From Candidatus Zhuqueibacterota bacterium (lineage in GTDB: Bacteria; Zhuqueibacterota; Zhuqueibacteria; Oceanimicrobiales; Oceanimicrobiaceae), in contig JAJDAD010000071.1 in NCBI GenBank assembly GCA_029262055.1, forward strand, positions 62,001-126,000: a stretch of DNA of 64,000 bases, given 5' to 3'. The translations under genes and the position numbers were made by a program. Below, in pieces: positions 42,701 to 53,335 of the stretch; positions within the stretch are counted from its first letter, which is position 1; each line of letters starts with the position of its first letter. The notes beneath the pieces are model-generated. The model had not been told where the DNA came from. It saw only the letters and a list, made by a program, of their open reading frames with translations, and ran no database searches.

Positions 42701-45700
42701 ATGCAAAGAAATATCCTGTTGTTACTGAGTCTTCTCCTTCTTGCGGGAGGGTGCAGAAGAAACACAGTTCCTGATCCTGAGACGGTACGCCAGATCATAA
42801 AGCACCGCAACCTCGGTCTGGCTTATCTGGAAGAAAACAAGTTGGCAAAGGCAGGGGAGGAATTTCACCACCTCACCGAGATCGCACCCGGGGAGCCGCT
42901 CGGTTTTGCCAATCTGGGATTGACCTATCTGCGCCGGGGAGATTTTGAACAGGCCGAGCGATGGTTTACAGAGGCCCTGGATCTGGCGCCGGCGAATCCC
43001 GACATTCTTTTCTCACTAGCCGTGGTCTACGAGTCTACTGGCCGGGAAGCCCAGGCCATCCAAGCCCTGGAAAGAACGCTCGAGGTTCATCCCAATCACG
43101 TGCGGACCCTGTTTCAACTCGCCCAGCACTACAAGAACAGCCGCAGTGAAACCCTGTCAGGCAAAACGGAGGTCAGCCTCACCAGGGTCGTGCATGCGCT
43201 GCCGGCCAATATGGTTGCCCGGCTGCAACTGCTGGAACTGCTGCTACAGAACCAGAAGGCTGAGCAGGCAGTGCAGCACATGGAGATTATCCGACAGATT
43301 CTGCCGCGCCTGCCGGACGGATCGGTGCAAGTATTTCAAAACAGCCTGGAGTTTATGCGTACCAACAATCCCACGGATGCCTTCACCGCTGCGCGCAGAT
43401 TTCACAACCTGCTGAAGGCCACCTCTTTCTACCGGGCGGCAATTGCCGAATTGCGCGGAATCGGAGTGCCTCCGGCGGGCGAGCCGTTACGCCGTTTCAG
43501 CGAGGCGGTGACGCTGCCTGCAGGGCAAGAGCGCCGCGCTCCGAATGCGTTTCGCTTTACGGACGCCACCGGGGCCGGTGGACTGGACCTGAGTTCCTCG
43601 ACTACTGCGTCATCGCAGGGAGAAGTGGCGATCTCCCCAATGGTCTTGACGCACGGAGATTTTGACGGGGATGGCGACCAGGACTTGTTCGTTTCACAAT
43701 TGCTGGAGGATGACAAGAGCAGCCGGCAATACTTGTTTTCGAATACGGAAGGGGTGTTTTCGGACGTGGCGGCCGTCGCCGGGATTGCGCACAGCGGCAG
43801 AGACTTTTCAGCGACTTTTGCTGATTATGACAACGACGGCTACCTCGACTTGTTCATAACCAACTCCGTTGGTAACAGGCTGTATCACAACTCCGGAGCA
43901 GGAACATTTGAGCCGGTCAAGGTAGACCTGGGACCGCAGCGCCGCCGTCAGGACCTGGCTGTGGTCATTGCCGATCTGGACCTGGAGGGCGATTTAGACA
44001 TTTTCATCGGCTCGGATTCCGGCAACCGTCTGTACCGCAATAATTCGGACGAAAGCTTCTCTGAAGTTGGCGACGAAGCCGGCCTCAGGGATGAAATGGA
44101 GACCGGCAGGAGCGCGGTCTTTGCCGACTTTGATGATGACGGCGATAGCGATCTCTTCCTGACCAGCCAGGCCAGGGGGAACAGATATTACGACAATTTG
44201 CGTCAGGGTTTTTTCCGGGAGATAACTCAGCGTACCGGCCTGGCAACGGAGACCCGCAGCGGTGCTGTGGCAGCCGGCGATTATAATAACGACGGCTATT
44301 TAGATTTATTTGTGACGGATTTGGACGGACGGCACCATGCACTCTACCGTAATATCGGTGATGGCACATTCGAACGGGACGCCGGTTCGGACAGTGCTCT
44401 CGCAGCAATTGAGGGCGTGTCCGGCCTGGATGCAGCTTTTTTTGACGCGGACAATGACGGCTTCCTGGATCTTGTGGTGGCCGGCGACGGGCGCGATGGT
44501 GGCGCCAACCGCCCGAGCCTGGCTTTGTTGTACAATGATGGCGAGGGCACTTTCAGCGACGCTTCCGCCAGGCTGCCTGACTTTGCGCAGGCTGTGACCA
44601 ATGTAGACGTCGCCGATTATGATAACGACGGCGATTTGGATCTTTTCCTGGCCGGCCCGCAGGCAGGTCTACGCCTTTTGCGCAATGACGGTGGCAATAT
44701 CAATAACTATCTGGTCGTCCGCCTGGCCGGCATGCGCACCGGCAGCGCGAAGAATAACTTCTTCGGCATCGGAGCCAAGGTGGAAGTAAAGGCCGGCGCT
44801 CTGTACCAGGTGCATAGCATGAACGCGCCGGTAGCCCATTTCGGTCTGGGGGATCGTGCCGCTGCCGATATGGTCCGTGTGGTCTGGAGCAATGGTGTGC
44901 CGCAAAACTGGTTTGACCCGGAAAGAAACCTGACGATTGTGGAAGACCAGACTCTCAAGGGATCCTGTCCCTGGCTGTTTGCCTGGAACGGTGAGGATTA
45001 TGAATTTGTCACCGACGTTCTGTGGAGTAGCGCGCTGGGAATGCCGCTCGGGATTATGGGTAAGGAGATGGGCTATGCTTCGCCCAACTCCAGCAATGAC
45101 TACATGAAAGTCCCTGGCGAAAAGCTGGCACCTCAGGACGGCGAATATGCTCTGCGCTTCACCAGCGAGCTGTGGGAGACCTCATTTGTCGACCAGATAA
45201 AGTTCGTGGCCGTGGATCATCCCGACAGCGTGAGCATTTACATCGATGAGAAGTTCAGTCCGCCGCCGTATGGGCCGTTTCGCATCTATAGCGTGGCTGA
45301 TCAGAGATTGCCTGAATCTGCGGAGGATGGCGAAGGCACAGATGTTCTGGCAGAAATAACACACATAGACGGCGAGTACATTTCTAATTTCGTTCCCGGT
45401 CGCTATCAGGGGCTGACGGAACCACACGATCTCATTCTCAACCTCGGTGACTTATCGCAGGCGGACAGCGTCTTTCTTTTCCTGTACGGCTGGATTTTCC
45501 CCACCGATGCCAGCATTAACGTCAACATGGGGCAGTCGAGTTCGCTTAACTCGGAGTTTCCCGTTCTGCAGGTTCCTGACAGGAATGGTCAGTGGCGGAC
45601 CGTTGTCGGGAATCTCGGGTTTCCGAAAGGGAAGAACAAAACCGTCATCGCGGACCTCAGCAACAAGTTTCTCACTGAGGACTACCGCGTACGGATCCGG

Positions 45701-46270
45701 ACCAACATGCAAATCTACTGGGATCAGATTTTCTACAGCACCAGGCTGCCGGCAACGTTCCGGCAAACCACGCTCGATCTTGCAAGCGCGGATCTGCATT
45801 TCCGGGGATTCTCCGAGGTTAGTCGAAAAGACCCGTACAGCCCGCACATCCCCGATTACCACAGCGTCAGTAAAAGCCAGAAGTGGCGTGATCTGACCGG
45901 CTCGTACACTCGCTATGGCGATGTACTGTCGCTGCTCCTGGCGTCGGACAGCAAGTACATTATCATGAACGCAGGCGATGAAATCCGCCTCAGGTTTGAC
46001 GCGAGCGGGCTGCCGGAGCTTCCCGGCGGCTGGAGCCGGGATTTTCTCCTGTACAACGATGGCTGGGTGAAAGATGGCGACCTCAATACCGCGCACGGTC
46101 AGACAGTCGAGCCGCTGCCGTTTCACGGTATGACCGCTTATCCGTACGGCCCGCAAGACGCCTATCCCAGCAGTCCGGAATATGTTGAATTCCTGGAAAC
46201 CTACAACACCAGGAAAGTGGACACGGAAGAATTCAGACGCTTCGTTTTTAATTTCAGAAGCGGTAAATAG
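42701..46270 (+). CDS. TPR + FG-GAP/ASPIC-UnbV lipoprotein with extra C-terminal domain
   Basis: The product has 1189 residues from ATG 42701, chosen because it gives a clean lipoprotein signal (LLLLSLLLLAGGC, C18); frames upstream overlap GH97. TPR repeats at about 30-160 (LAYLEENKLAKAGEEFHHL, LTYLRRGDFEQAERWFTEAL) are followed by FG-GAP repeats with DxDxDG loops at about 310-660 and an ASPIC/UnbV domain at about 668-735. A C-terminal domain of about 430 residues begins with GSCPWLFAWNGEDYEFVTDV, which recurs in other bacterial TPR/FG-GAP proteins but has no known role. Twenty-five bases separate it from GH97, and seven separate it from the next FG-GAP gene. It could be a surface scaffold linking glycan binding with the enzymes. 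Confidence 0.85.
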   Translation: MQRNILLLLSLLLLAGGCRRNTVPDPETVRQIIKHRNLGLAYLEENKLAKAGEEFHHLTEIAPGEPLGFANLGLTYLRRGDFEQAERWFTEALDLAPANPDILFSLAVVYESTGREAQAIQALERTLEVHPNHVRTLFQLAQHYKNSRSETLSGKTEVSLTRVVHALPANMVARLQLLELLLQNQKAEQAVQHMEIIRQILPRLPDGSVQVFQNSLEFMRTNNPTDAFTAARRFHNLLKATSFYRAAIAELRGIGVPPAGEPLRRFSEAVTLPAGQERRAPNAFRFTDATGAGGLDLSSSTTASSQGEVAISPMVLTHGDFDGDGDQDLFVSQLLEDDKSSRQYLFSNTEGVFSDVAAVAGIAHSGRDFSATFADYDNDGYLDLFITNSVGNRLYHNSGAGTFEPVKVDLGPQRRRQDLAVVIADLDLEGDLDIFIGSDSGNRLYRNNSDESFSEVGDEAGLRDEMETGRSAVFADFDDDGDSDLFLTSQARGNRYYDNLRQGFFREITQRTGLATETRSGAVAAGDYNNDGYLDLFVTDLDGRHHALYRNIGDGTFERDAGSDSALAAIEGVSGLDAAFFDADNDGFLDLVVAGDGRDGGANRPSLALLYNDGEGTFSDASARLPDFAQAVTNVDVADYDNDGDLDLFLAGPQAGLRLLRNDGGNINNYLVVRLAGMRTGSAKNNFFGIGAKVEVKAGALYQVHSMNAPVAHFGLGDRAAADMVRVVWSNGVPQNWFDPERNLTIVEDQTLKGSCPWLFAWNGEDYEFVTDVLWSSALGMPLGIMGKEMGYASPNSSNDYMKVPGEKLAPQDGEYALRFTSELWETSFVDQIKFVAVDHPDSVSIYIDEKFSPPPYGPFRIYSVADQRLPESAEDGEGTDVLAEITHIDGEYISNFVPGRYQGLTEPHDLILNLGDLSQADSVFLFLYGWIFPTDASINVNMGQSSSLNSEFPVLQVPDRNGQWRTVVGNLGFPKGKNKTVIADLSNKFLTEDYRVRIRTNMQIYWDQIFYSTRLPATFRQTTLDLASADLHFRGFSEVSRKDPYSPHIPDYHSVSKSQKWRDLTGSYTRYGDVLSLLLASDSKYIIMNAGDEIRLRFDASGLPELPGGWSRDFLLYNDGWVKDGDLNTAHGQTVEPLPFHGMTAYPYGPQDAYPSSPEYVEFLETYNTRKVDTEEFRRFVFNFRSGK

Positions 46271-46277
46271 AGGATAG

Positions 46278-49200
46278 ATGAAAACGTATATTACAAGACT
46301 TTGCCTGTTTACGCTGCCGGCACTGTTGTTCTTGCCGTCATGCAGCCGAAATGATTCGACGTCGCTGTTCGTAGAACTCCGGCCTGCCGACACCAACATC
46401 TTTTTTGAAAACACCGTGCGAGAAGACACCCTGTTTAACAGCCTGAACTATCTTTATTTCTATGATGGTGGCGGTGTCGCCGCCGGCGATATTGACAACG
46501 ACGGCTTGACGGATGTCTATTTCAGCGGCAACATGACCGCGAATCGCCTTTACTTAAACAAGGGTGACTTTCGTTTTGAGGACATCAGCGAAAGCGCCGG
46601 CAGCATGGGTGAGACCGGCGGCTGGACCACCGGCGTCACCATGGCCGACGTCAACGGCGATGGCTATCTGGACATCTATGTCTGCCGCGCAAACTATCTC
46701 GATAAGAAAGGGGCCAACCAGCTTTTCATCAACAACGGGGACCTGACCTTTAGCGAGCGCGCGGCCGAATATGGCCTGGCGCATACGGGCCTGTCCAGGC
46801 AGGCTGCATTTTTTGACTATGATCTCGATGGCGACCTGGATATGTATCTCCTGAGTCATTCGGTACATTCGAAGAACACCTATGGCCGAGCGGACGAATT
46901 GCGCGCAGTCAGAGATGACGAAGCGGGTGACAAGCTGTTCCGCAATGACGGCGGACATTTCGGTGACGTGACGGAGAAGTCAGGGATCCATGAGAGCATC
47001 CTCGGCTATGGATTGGGACTGGCCATCGGCGACATCAACCAGGATGGGTTTCCGGATGTTTACGTTTCCAATGATTTCCACGAAGATGACTACCTTTATT
47101 ATAATAATGGCGATGGTACCTTCACGGAAAGTATGCGCACTTCCATGCGGCATATCAGCCTCGCTGCAATGGGCAACGACTTAGCGGATTTTAACAACGA
47201 CGGTTTGCTGGACGTGGTCGTAATGGATATGCTACCCCAAGCCGAGGACCTCAGGAAGTCATCGATAACAGCGGATCCTCTCGATATCTATGCAGCCAAG
47301 CAGCGCTTCGGCTACTACCATCAACTGCGAAGAAATACTCTGCAACTAAACCGGGGACCGGCAGCCAATGAGGCCTCTGCTTCACAAGCTGTGCCGTATC
47401 TGTTTAGCGAAGTCGGACAGCTCGCCGGGGTCCATGCTACCGACTGGAGCTGGGCGTCTCTGTTTGTCGACCTCGACAACAACGGCTACAAAGATCTGTT
47501 TGTAAGTAACGGTATTTTTCGCCGGGCAAATGATCTGGACTATCTGGTGCACGTCAACAAACCGGAAACACAAGCCCTGGCCGGTACACAGAACCCTTCG
47601 ATAGACCCCGTATCGATTCCACTTGAGATTGTAGCCGATATCACGGGACGGATGCCCAGCAAGCCGGCAGCCAACTATGCTTTCAGCGGCGAGGGGAATC
47701 TCGCGTTCGGGAATCGGGCAGCGGACTGGGGTCTGGGCCGTCCCGGCTTTTCGAACGGGGCTGCCTACGCGGATTTTGATAATGACGGGGCTATGGACTT
47801 GGCGGTAAACAACATGAATGCGCCGGCTTCGATTTATAGGAACCGGCTCTACCAGAACACGGCCGGTCATGGAGGCAATGCGGAGGATGCAGCGTCGCAC
47901 CGGGCAAATTATCTCAAGGTCAAGTTGGTTGGCCGGGGCCCGAATACGTTTGGGCTAGGGGCGAAGGTTATCTTGCATTACGGGACAGAGATATTCCTGC
48001 AAGAGCTGGCTCCCACCAGGGGATTTCAGTCCTCTGTGACGCCGGTCCTGAACTTCGGGATTGGTGACATTTCCACCATTGACTCTCTTGAGGTGATCTG
48101 GCCCACGGGTGAATACCAGGTTCTGAAGGCTGTCGCGGCCAACAAGACCATAACTTTGACACAGGACGAGGCGCCGCTGGTTTACCGGTACGGATCGGCG
48201 AAGAAGAGCAGTCCGCTCTTCACCGACAAAACCGGCGAGATTGAGCTGGACTACCGCCACCAGGAAAGCACTTTTATCGAATTCAATCGCGAGCCTTTTA
48301 TCCCACACTTTGTCTCTACCGAAGGCCCCGCAGTGGCAGTTGCGGACATAGATGGCGACGGTTTAGAGGACTTGTTCCTTGGGGGCTCCAAGTTTCAAGC
48401 CGGGGCGCTTTTTCTGCAGAGAAAGGGCGGCGGTTTCCGGAAGGTGACGGATTCTGTCTTCGAGAAGGCCAGTCGCAGCGAAGATGTGGCCGCCGCTTTC
48501 CTCGATGCTGACGGTGATGGCCGCCAGGACCTTTATGTTGTGAGCGGTGGCAACGAGTTTTTTGGGCGGGCCGAGCCTCTGCGCGACCGCCTGTACCTGA
48601 ACAAGGGCGGTGCGCGTTTTCTCAAATCAGACAACCTGCTTCCTGAGATTTATGCGAATGGCTCGTGCGTGCAACCGGCCGATTTCGATAATGACGGGGA
48701 CTTGGATCTATTTGTCGGTAGCCGCTCCGTGGCGCGCAAATATGGAGCGATTCCCCGGAGTTATCTGCTGGTCAACGACGGTGCCGGCACATTCACCGAC
48801 GAAACGGGTTTGCGGGCGGCGGACCTGGCGCACGTGGGCATGGTGACCGCCGCCATCTGGACCGAACTCAACCAGGATTCCTTCGTGGACCTTGTGGTCG
48901 TGGGCGAATGGATGCCGCTGACAGTTTTCCACAACGAAAGCGGTAAACTGGTGGATGTTACCGCGCAATATGGGTTGCAGAACACGCTCGGCTGGTGGCA
49001 TGCAATCGCTGCCGCGGACTTTAACCAGGATGGCGCCATCGACCTGGTCGCCGGCAACCACGGGCTCAATTCCGCTCTGAAAACCAGCAGCGCCGAACCC
49101 GTGCAACTGTTCATCAACGATTATGCGGGAGAGGGCCGCTCGCAGCAAATTCTGACCTACTACCATGACGGGAAACAGTATCCTTTGGCGGAGCGCGAAC

Positions 49201-49694
49201 TGCTACTCGCAAATATTCCCCCTTTGCGTAGCAGGTTTCCGGACAATGCCAGTTTTGCGGGCAAGACCATTCAGGAGATCTTCCCCGGCCCGGAGCTCGA
49301 AACCGCTGAGGTGAGAAAGGTGACCGAATTCGCCTCCGCTCTTTTTATGAATACGGGCGCGGGATCGTTCGATATGACCCTGCTGCCGCGCCAGGCTCAG
49401 TTCTCTCCTGTGTACGCGATCTCGATTGCGGATTTCGATGCCGACGGCCATCAGGACCTGCTGCTCGGCGGAAATTTCTTTGGCGTGCGGCCCATGCGGG
49501 GGCGGCTGGATGCCGGCTATGGCAGCCTGCTCTTAGGGAACGGAACAGGACAGTTTACCACGACCAGCCTGCAGCAGAGCGGCTTCAGTGTCACCGGAGA
49601 GATTCGCCAGTTCAAATCTCTCAAGACTGCCGATGGGGAGACATTGGTCCTGACGGTGCGTAACAACAACACCGTTCTGTTCTCTCGATACTAA
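46278..49694 (+). CDS. Giant FG-GAP/ASPIC-UnbV (CRTAC1-type) lipoprotein 2
   Basis: The product has 1138 residues and is a close paralogue of the 29640 protein with the same architecture: signal lipobox (LFLPSC, C22), first propeller with DIDNDGLTDVYF, DVNGDGYLDIYV and DYDLDGDLDMYL calcium loops, ASPIC/UnbV at about 543-615 (LKVKLVGRGPNTFGLGAKV), and second propeller from about 690. Shared blocks such as NREPFIPHFVSTEGP and GGNFFGVRPMRGRLDAGYGS show recent common origin. Two copies flanking the glycosidase genes suggest different ligands or a dimeric surface assembly. The function is not known. It follows the TPR protein gene by seven bases, so it is in the same operon as GH97. Confidence 0.88.
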   Translation: MKTYITRLCLFTLPALLFLPSCSRNDSTSLFVELRPADTNIFFENTVREDTLFNSLNYLYFYDGGGVAAGDIDNDGLTDVYFSGNMTANRLYLNKGDFRFEDISESAGSMGETGGWTTGVTMADVNGDGYLDIYVCRANYLDKKGANQLFINNGDLTFSERAAEYGLAHTGLSRQAAFFDYDLDGDLDMYLLSHSVHSKNTYGRADELRAVRDDEAGDKLFRNDGGHFGDVTEKSGIHESILGYGLGLAIGDINQDGFPDVYVSNDFHEDDYLYYNNGDGTFTESMRTSMRHISLAAMGNDLADFNNDGLLDVVVMDMLPQAEDLRKSSITADPLDIYAAKQRFGYYHQLRRNTLQLNRGPAANEASASQAVPYLFSEVGQLAGVHATDWSWASLFVDLDNNGYKDLFVSNGIFRRANDLDYLVHVNKPETQALAGTQNPSIDPVSIPLEIVADITGRMPSKPAANYAFSGEGNLAFGNRAADWGLGRPGFSNGAAYADFDNDGAMDLAVNNMNAPASIYRNRLYQNTAGHGGNAEDAASHRANYLKVKLVGRGPNTFGLGAKVILHYGTEIFLQELAPTRGFQSSVTPVLNFGIGDISTIDSLEVIWPTGEYQVLKAVAANKTITLTQDEAPLVYRYGSAKKSSPLFTDKTGEIELDYRHQESTFIEFNREPFIPHFVSTEGPAVAVADIDGDGLEDLFLGGSKFQAGALFLQRKGGGFRKVTDSVFEKASRSEDVAAAFLDADGDGRQDLYVVSGGNEFFGRAEPLRDRLYLNKGGARFLKSDNLLPEIYANGSCVQPADFDNDGDLDLFVGSRSVARKYGAIPRSYLLVNDGAGTFTDETGLRAADLAHVGMVTAAIWTELNQDSFVDLVVVGEWMPLTVFHNESGKLVDVTAQYGLQNTLGWWHAIAAADFNQDGAIDLVAGNHGLNSALKTSSAEPVQLFINDYAGEGRSQQILTYYHDGKQYPLAERELLLANIPPLRSRFPDNASFAGKTIQEIFPGPELETAEVRKVTEFASALFMNTGAGSFDMTLLPRQAQFSPVYAISIADFDADGHQDLLLGGNFFGVRPMRGRLDAGYGSLLLGNGTGQFTTTSLQQSGFSVTGEIRQFKSLKTADGETLVLTVRNNNTVLFSRY

Positions 49695-49977
49695 TCCCGG
49701 GCATCGGGCACAACTTCGTTTGAGCAATTCATGGATCTGTGCCAGGCACCGATCAAAGCGCCGTCGTTATTCAGGAGGAGTCTTTTTTTAGGGAAAGGTC
49801 CGGTAGCGTACGACGGGAGCGGATTCTACCAATAAGGATGTTTCGAGGAGGACAAGATAAGGCGGTTTATGAACCGTGCAGTCTAAGGCATTTTCAGTGG
49901 CGAGTTTGCCGCATTTGATTGACCGTGCATGGCGCACTAACGACTTCACAAATTCGAGATATTTTCAGCTGTATTTC

Positions 49978-49999
49978 AAGATGCGTGAATGCGCATCTT
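49978..49999 (+). other. Perfect hairpin in the gap before glpK
   Basis: AAGATGCG (49978-49985), loop TGAATG, CGCATCTT (49992-49999). It lies in a 362-base gap (49695-50056) in which I see no gene. It has no T-run, so it could be an operator for a glycerol regulator or an RNA structure in the glpK leader. Confidence 0.45.
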
Positions 50000-50056
50000 G
50001 CGTCGTTGTGATGGGGCGTATTGGGAGAACAGGCCAGTTAGAGGGAGGAACCGTTC

Positions 50057-51550
50057 TTGCAGTATATTCTTACACTCGATCAAGGCACTACCAGTTCGCG
50101 TGCAATCCTGTTTGACCGTGCAGGTCAGATCAAAGGCATTGCGCAGCAGGAATTCCCGCAGATATTCCCCAAACCGGGCTGGGTCGAGCACGACCCGGCA
50201 CAAATCTGGCGCACGCAATTAACCGTGGCCAAAGACGTCCTGAAAAACAGCGGCTGCTCTCCTTCGGACCTCGCCGCAATCGGAATCACCAACCAGCGTG
50301 AAACAACCATTGTCTGGGACCGGGCAAGCGGCGAGCCGGTGTACAACGCCATCGTCTGGCAAGACCGGCGCACGGCGGATGTTTGTGATGACTTGCGGCG
50401 CACAGGGAAAACACAGCTTTTTAAGGATAAAACCGGGCTTGTCCTTGATCCCTATTTTTCAGGGACGAAGGTGCAGTGGATCCTGAAGCACGTTGCGGGT
50501 GGGCGGGAAAAGGCAGAAGCCGGGCAGTTGGCGTTTGGTACAGTCGACACCTGGCTTATCTGGAACTTGACCGGTGGGCGCGTGCACCTGACCGACGTCA
50601 GCAATGCTTCGCGCACGTTGTTGTTCAATATTCACACCGGAGAATGGGACAGCGAGCTTTTAGAAATCCTGGAGATTCCCCGGGACGTCCTGCCGCAAGT
50701 CCGCGCCTCCAGCGAAATCTACTGCGAAACGATGGCGGACCATCTAGGTGCCTCGGTGCCAGTGGCGGGCATTGCGGGCGACCAACAGGCGGCGCTGTTC
50801 GGACAGGTTTGCACCAAACCCGGGATGGTCAAGAATACTTACGGGACCGGCTGCTTCATGGTTATGTATTCCGGAGAGAGAGCGATTGCGTCGGAAAATA
50901 ATCTCTTGACCACTGTTGCCTGGAAAACCGGAAAGCAGTTGCGGTACGCACTTGAAGGAAGTATCTTTATTGCAGGAGCGGTTGTTCAGTGGCTCCGGGA
51001 TGGATTAAAGCTGATCGAATCCGCCTCTGAGGTAGAGGTACTGGCCGGTCAGGTAGAGGACAACGGCGGAGTCTATTTCGTGCCCGCCTTCACAGGCCTG
51101 GGGGCGCCCTATTGGGATCCTTATGCCCGGGGCACGATAGCGGGCATAACGCGTGGCACCAGCGGCGCACATTTTGCCCGGGCAGCTTTGGAGAGCATTG
51201 CGCACCAAACCGTGGACGTGTTGCAGGCGATGCAGGCGGACTCCGGCATCGAGATCACTGAGCTGCGGGCTGATGGTGGTGCAACGGCCAACTCTCTGCT
51301 CATGCAGATCCAGGCGGACCTGTTGGGGGTGCCGGTGGTTTGCCCGAGAGTCACCGAAACGACCGCCCTGGGCGCGGCCTACCTCGCCGGCCTGGCGGTC
51401 GGCTATTGGAAGGATGAAGATGAGGTCGCGGCGCAATGGCAGGCTGCCCGTCGTTTTGAACCACGGATGAAGCGCGCTCAGGTTGAGCAGCACCGTGCCG
51501 GTTGGCAAAGAGCCGTGGAACGTGCCCAAAACTGGGTCGTGCCGGAGTAG
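50057..51550 (+). CDS. glpK: Glycerol kinase
   Basis: This cytoplasmic FGGY-family kinase makes sn-glycerol 3-phosphate from glycerol and ATP. The 497 residues match GlpK length. The phosphate loop [13 protein letters not shown] (8-20), [13 protein letters not shown], the substrate block [11 protein letters not shown] (residues about 95-105) and the FGGY signature [20 protein letters not shown] near 350 are all present. The TTG start at 50057 follows GGAGG eight bases upstream, and residues align to the family from the first codon. The glpD gene follows after 143 bases. No glpF channel is nearby. Confidence 0.96.
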   Translation: MQYILTLDQGTTSSRAILFDRAGQIKGIAQQEFPQIFPKPGWVEHDPAQIWRTQLTVAKDVLKNSGCSPSDLAAIGITNQRETTIVWDRASGEPVYNAIVWQDRRTADVCDDLRRTGKTQLFKDKTGLVLDPYFSGTKVQWILKHVAGGREKAEAGQLAFGTVDTWLIWNLTGGRVHLTDVSNASRTLLFNIHTGEWDSELLEILEIPRDVLPQVRASSEIYCETMADHLGASVPVAGIAGDQQAALFGQVCTKPGMVKNTYGTGCFMVMYSGERAIASENNLLTTVAWKTGKQLRYALEGSIFIAGAVVQWLRDGLKLIESASEVEVLAGQVEDNGGVYFVPAFTGLGAPYWDPYARGTIAGITRGTSGAHFARAALESIAHQTVDVLQAMQADSGIEITELRADGGATANSLLMQIQADLLGVPVVCPRVTETTALGAAYLAGLAVGYWKDEDEVAAQWQAARRFEPRMKRAQVEQHRAGWQRAVERAQNWVVPE

Positions 51551-51693
51551 GCCACGGAATCCGAGCGCGAATCACAATGCATAACAGGAGATAATCCGAG
51601 CGGTGTGTCTCAATGTGCGCTGGAGCCATTCGATAGAATGAAACCAGGCGTCACCACAACGAGAAAGCCATTCACTCAAAATTCGGGGCATCT

Positions 51694-53253
51694 ATGAACC
51701 GAAGCGAAATGATAAAATGTCTGGATGCTCAGCCACAATACTGGGACGTCATCGTGGTCGGTGGCGGAGCGACCGGGCTCGGCGTGGCGGTGGAGTCTGC
51801 CTCACGCGGCTACAAGACCTTGCTACTGGAGCAACACGATTTTGCCAAAGGTACCTCCAGCCGCAGCACCAAACTGGTGCACGGCGGCGTACGTTACTTG
51901 AAACAAGGCAATATTGCCCTGGTGCTGGAAGCCCTGCACGAGCGCGGATTGCTCATGCAAAATGCGCCGCATCTAGTGCGCAATCAATCGTTTATTGTTC
52001 CCAATTATGAGTGGTGGGACGGCCCGTTTTACGGTGTCGGTTTGAAAGTCTATGATCTTCTGGCCGGGGAACTGGGACTTGGACCGTCCAAGCGGCTGTC
52101 AAAAGAGGAGACCCTGGAACATATCCCAACGCTCGAGCCCGAGGGTCTGCGCGGAGGGGTAATTTACTACGACGGGCAATTCGATGATGCCCGGCTGGCC
52201 ATCAATCTCGCCCAAACCGTGGTCGACCTGAAAGGTACGCCCATCAATTACATGAAAGTCGGCGAGCTGCTCAAATCCGGAGGGATGGTCACCGGCGTGA
52301 TTGCCGAAGATCTCGCCAGCGGTACACCCTACGAGATCAACGGACGTGTTGTTGTCAACGCGACCGGTGTGTTCACCGATGCCATCCTGCGGATGGATGA
52401 TCCGGCCGCCGAAAACATTATCTCGCCGAGCCAGGGTGTGCATCTGATCCTGGATAAAGAGTTCATGCCGGGAGACTCCGCCATCATGGTGCCGCAAACC
52501 GATGACGGTCGTGTGCTGTTTGCGGTGCCGTGGCACAACAAGGTCTTGGTAGGCACGACCGATACGCCCATGTCGGAGACGACTTTGGAACCACGTGCGC
52601 TGGAGGAGGAAATCGATTTCATCCTAAAACATGCCTCGCAATATCTGACCAAGGATCCGACGCGCGCCGATGTGTTGAGCGCGTTTGCCGGCCTGCGGCC
52701 ACTGGTCAATCCCGATGGCGGCCAAAACACGGCTGAAGTCTCTCGCGACCATTACTTGACCGTATCCGCATCCGGCCTGGTCACGATTACGGGTGGCAAA
52801 TGGACCACCTATCGCAGGATGGGCGAAGACACCATCGACCAGGCGGCACTGGTCGCTGGTCTCGTGCAGACTGAGTGCAAAACCAGGACGCTCCGTATCC
52901 ACGGCTGGCTGAAGAATCTCGATATGAACGACCCGTTGCACATTTATGGCTCGGACAGCATTTTTATAAAAAAACTGATCAAGGACAAACCCGCGCTCGG
53001 CAAGCAGTTGCATCCGGAGCTGCCGTATCTGAAAGCGCAAGTTGTCTGGGCGGCGCGCCATGAAATGGCCTGCTCGGTTGAGGATATCCTGGCGCGCAGA
53101 ACCCGGGCGCTACTCTTAAACGCCAGAGCAAGCATCGAAATGGCGCCTGAAGTCGCTAAACTAATGGCCGCGGAGTTAGGCCACGGTTCAAAATGGCGGC
53201 GGGAGCAGGTTTCTGCTTACACCGGTCTGGCTCAAAGTTATTTACCGGCTTAG
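51694..53253 (+). CDS. glpD: Glycerol-3-phosphate dehydrogenase (FAD, aerobic type)
   Basis: This membrane-associated flavoenzyme oxidises glycerol 3-phosphate to dihydroxyacetone phosphate and passes electrons to quinones. The 519 residues match GlpD. The FAD loop VVGGGATGLG (residues 21-30), the HDFAKGTSSRSTKLVHGGVRYL-like stretch (around 50-70) and DTPM...ISGGKWTTYR-like text (VTITGGKWTTYRRMG near 367) are diagnostic. The C-terminal helical domain is complete. It is downstream of glpK on the same strand, so imported or released glycerol can enter glycolysis at DHAP. The ribosome site is weak. Confidence 0.95.
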   Translation: MNRSEMIKCLDAQPQYWDVIVVGGGATGLGVAVESASRGYKTLLLEQHDFAKGTSSRSTKLVHGGVRYLKQGNIALVLEALHERGLLMQNAPHLVRNQSFIVPNYEWWDGPFYGVGLKVYDLLAGELGLGPSKRLSKEETLEHIPTLEPEGLRGGVIYYDGQFDDARLAINLAQTVVDLKGTPINYMKVGELLKSGGMVTGVIAEDLASGTPYEINGRVVVNATGVFTDAILRMDDPAAENIISPSQGVHLILDKEFMPGDSAIMVPQTDDGRVLFAVPWHNKVLVGTTDTPMSETTLEPRALEEEIDFILKHASQYLTKDPTRADVLSAFAGLRPLVNPDGGQNTAEVSRDHYLTVSASGLVTITGGKWTTYRRMGEDTIDQAALVAGLVQTECKTRTLRIHGWLKNLDMNDPLHIYGSDSIFIKKLIKDKPALGKQLHPELPYLKAQVVWAARHEMACSVEDILARRTRALLLNARASIEMAPEVAKLMAAELGHGSKWRREQVSAYTGLAQSYLPA

Positions 53254-53335
53254 GGATTACTTCCCCGAAAGTATTTCCTGCTCCGCTCTTTCACGCATGG
53301 CAACGAGATTGTTTACAAACTGAAGGGGAAGAACA

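Noticed and set aside
45452-46429. 325-codon open frame on the - strand across the TPR/FG-GAP gene end
   Set aside because: Antisense to two real genes, no ribosome site and no domain-like sequence.
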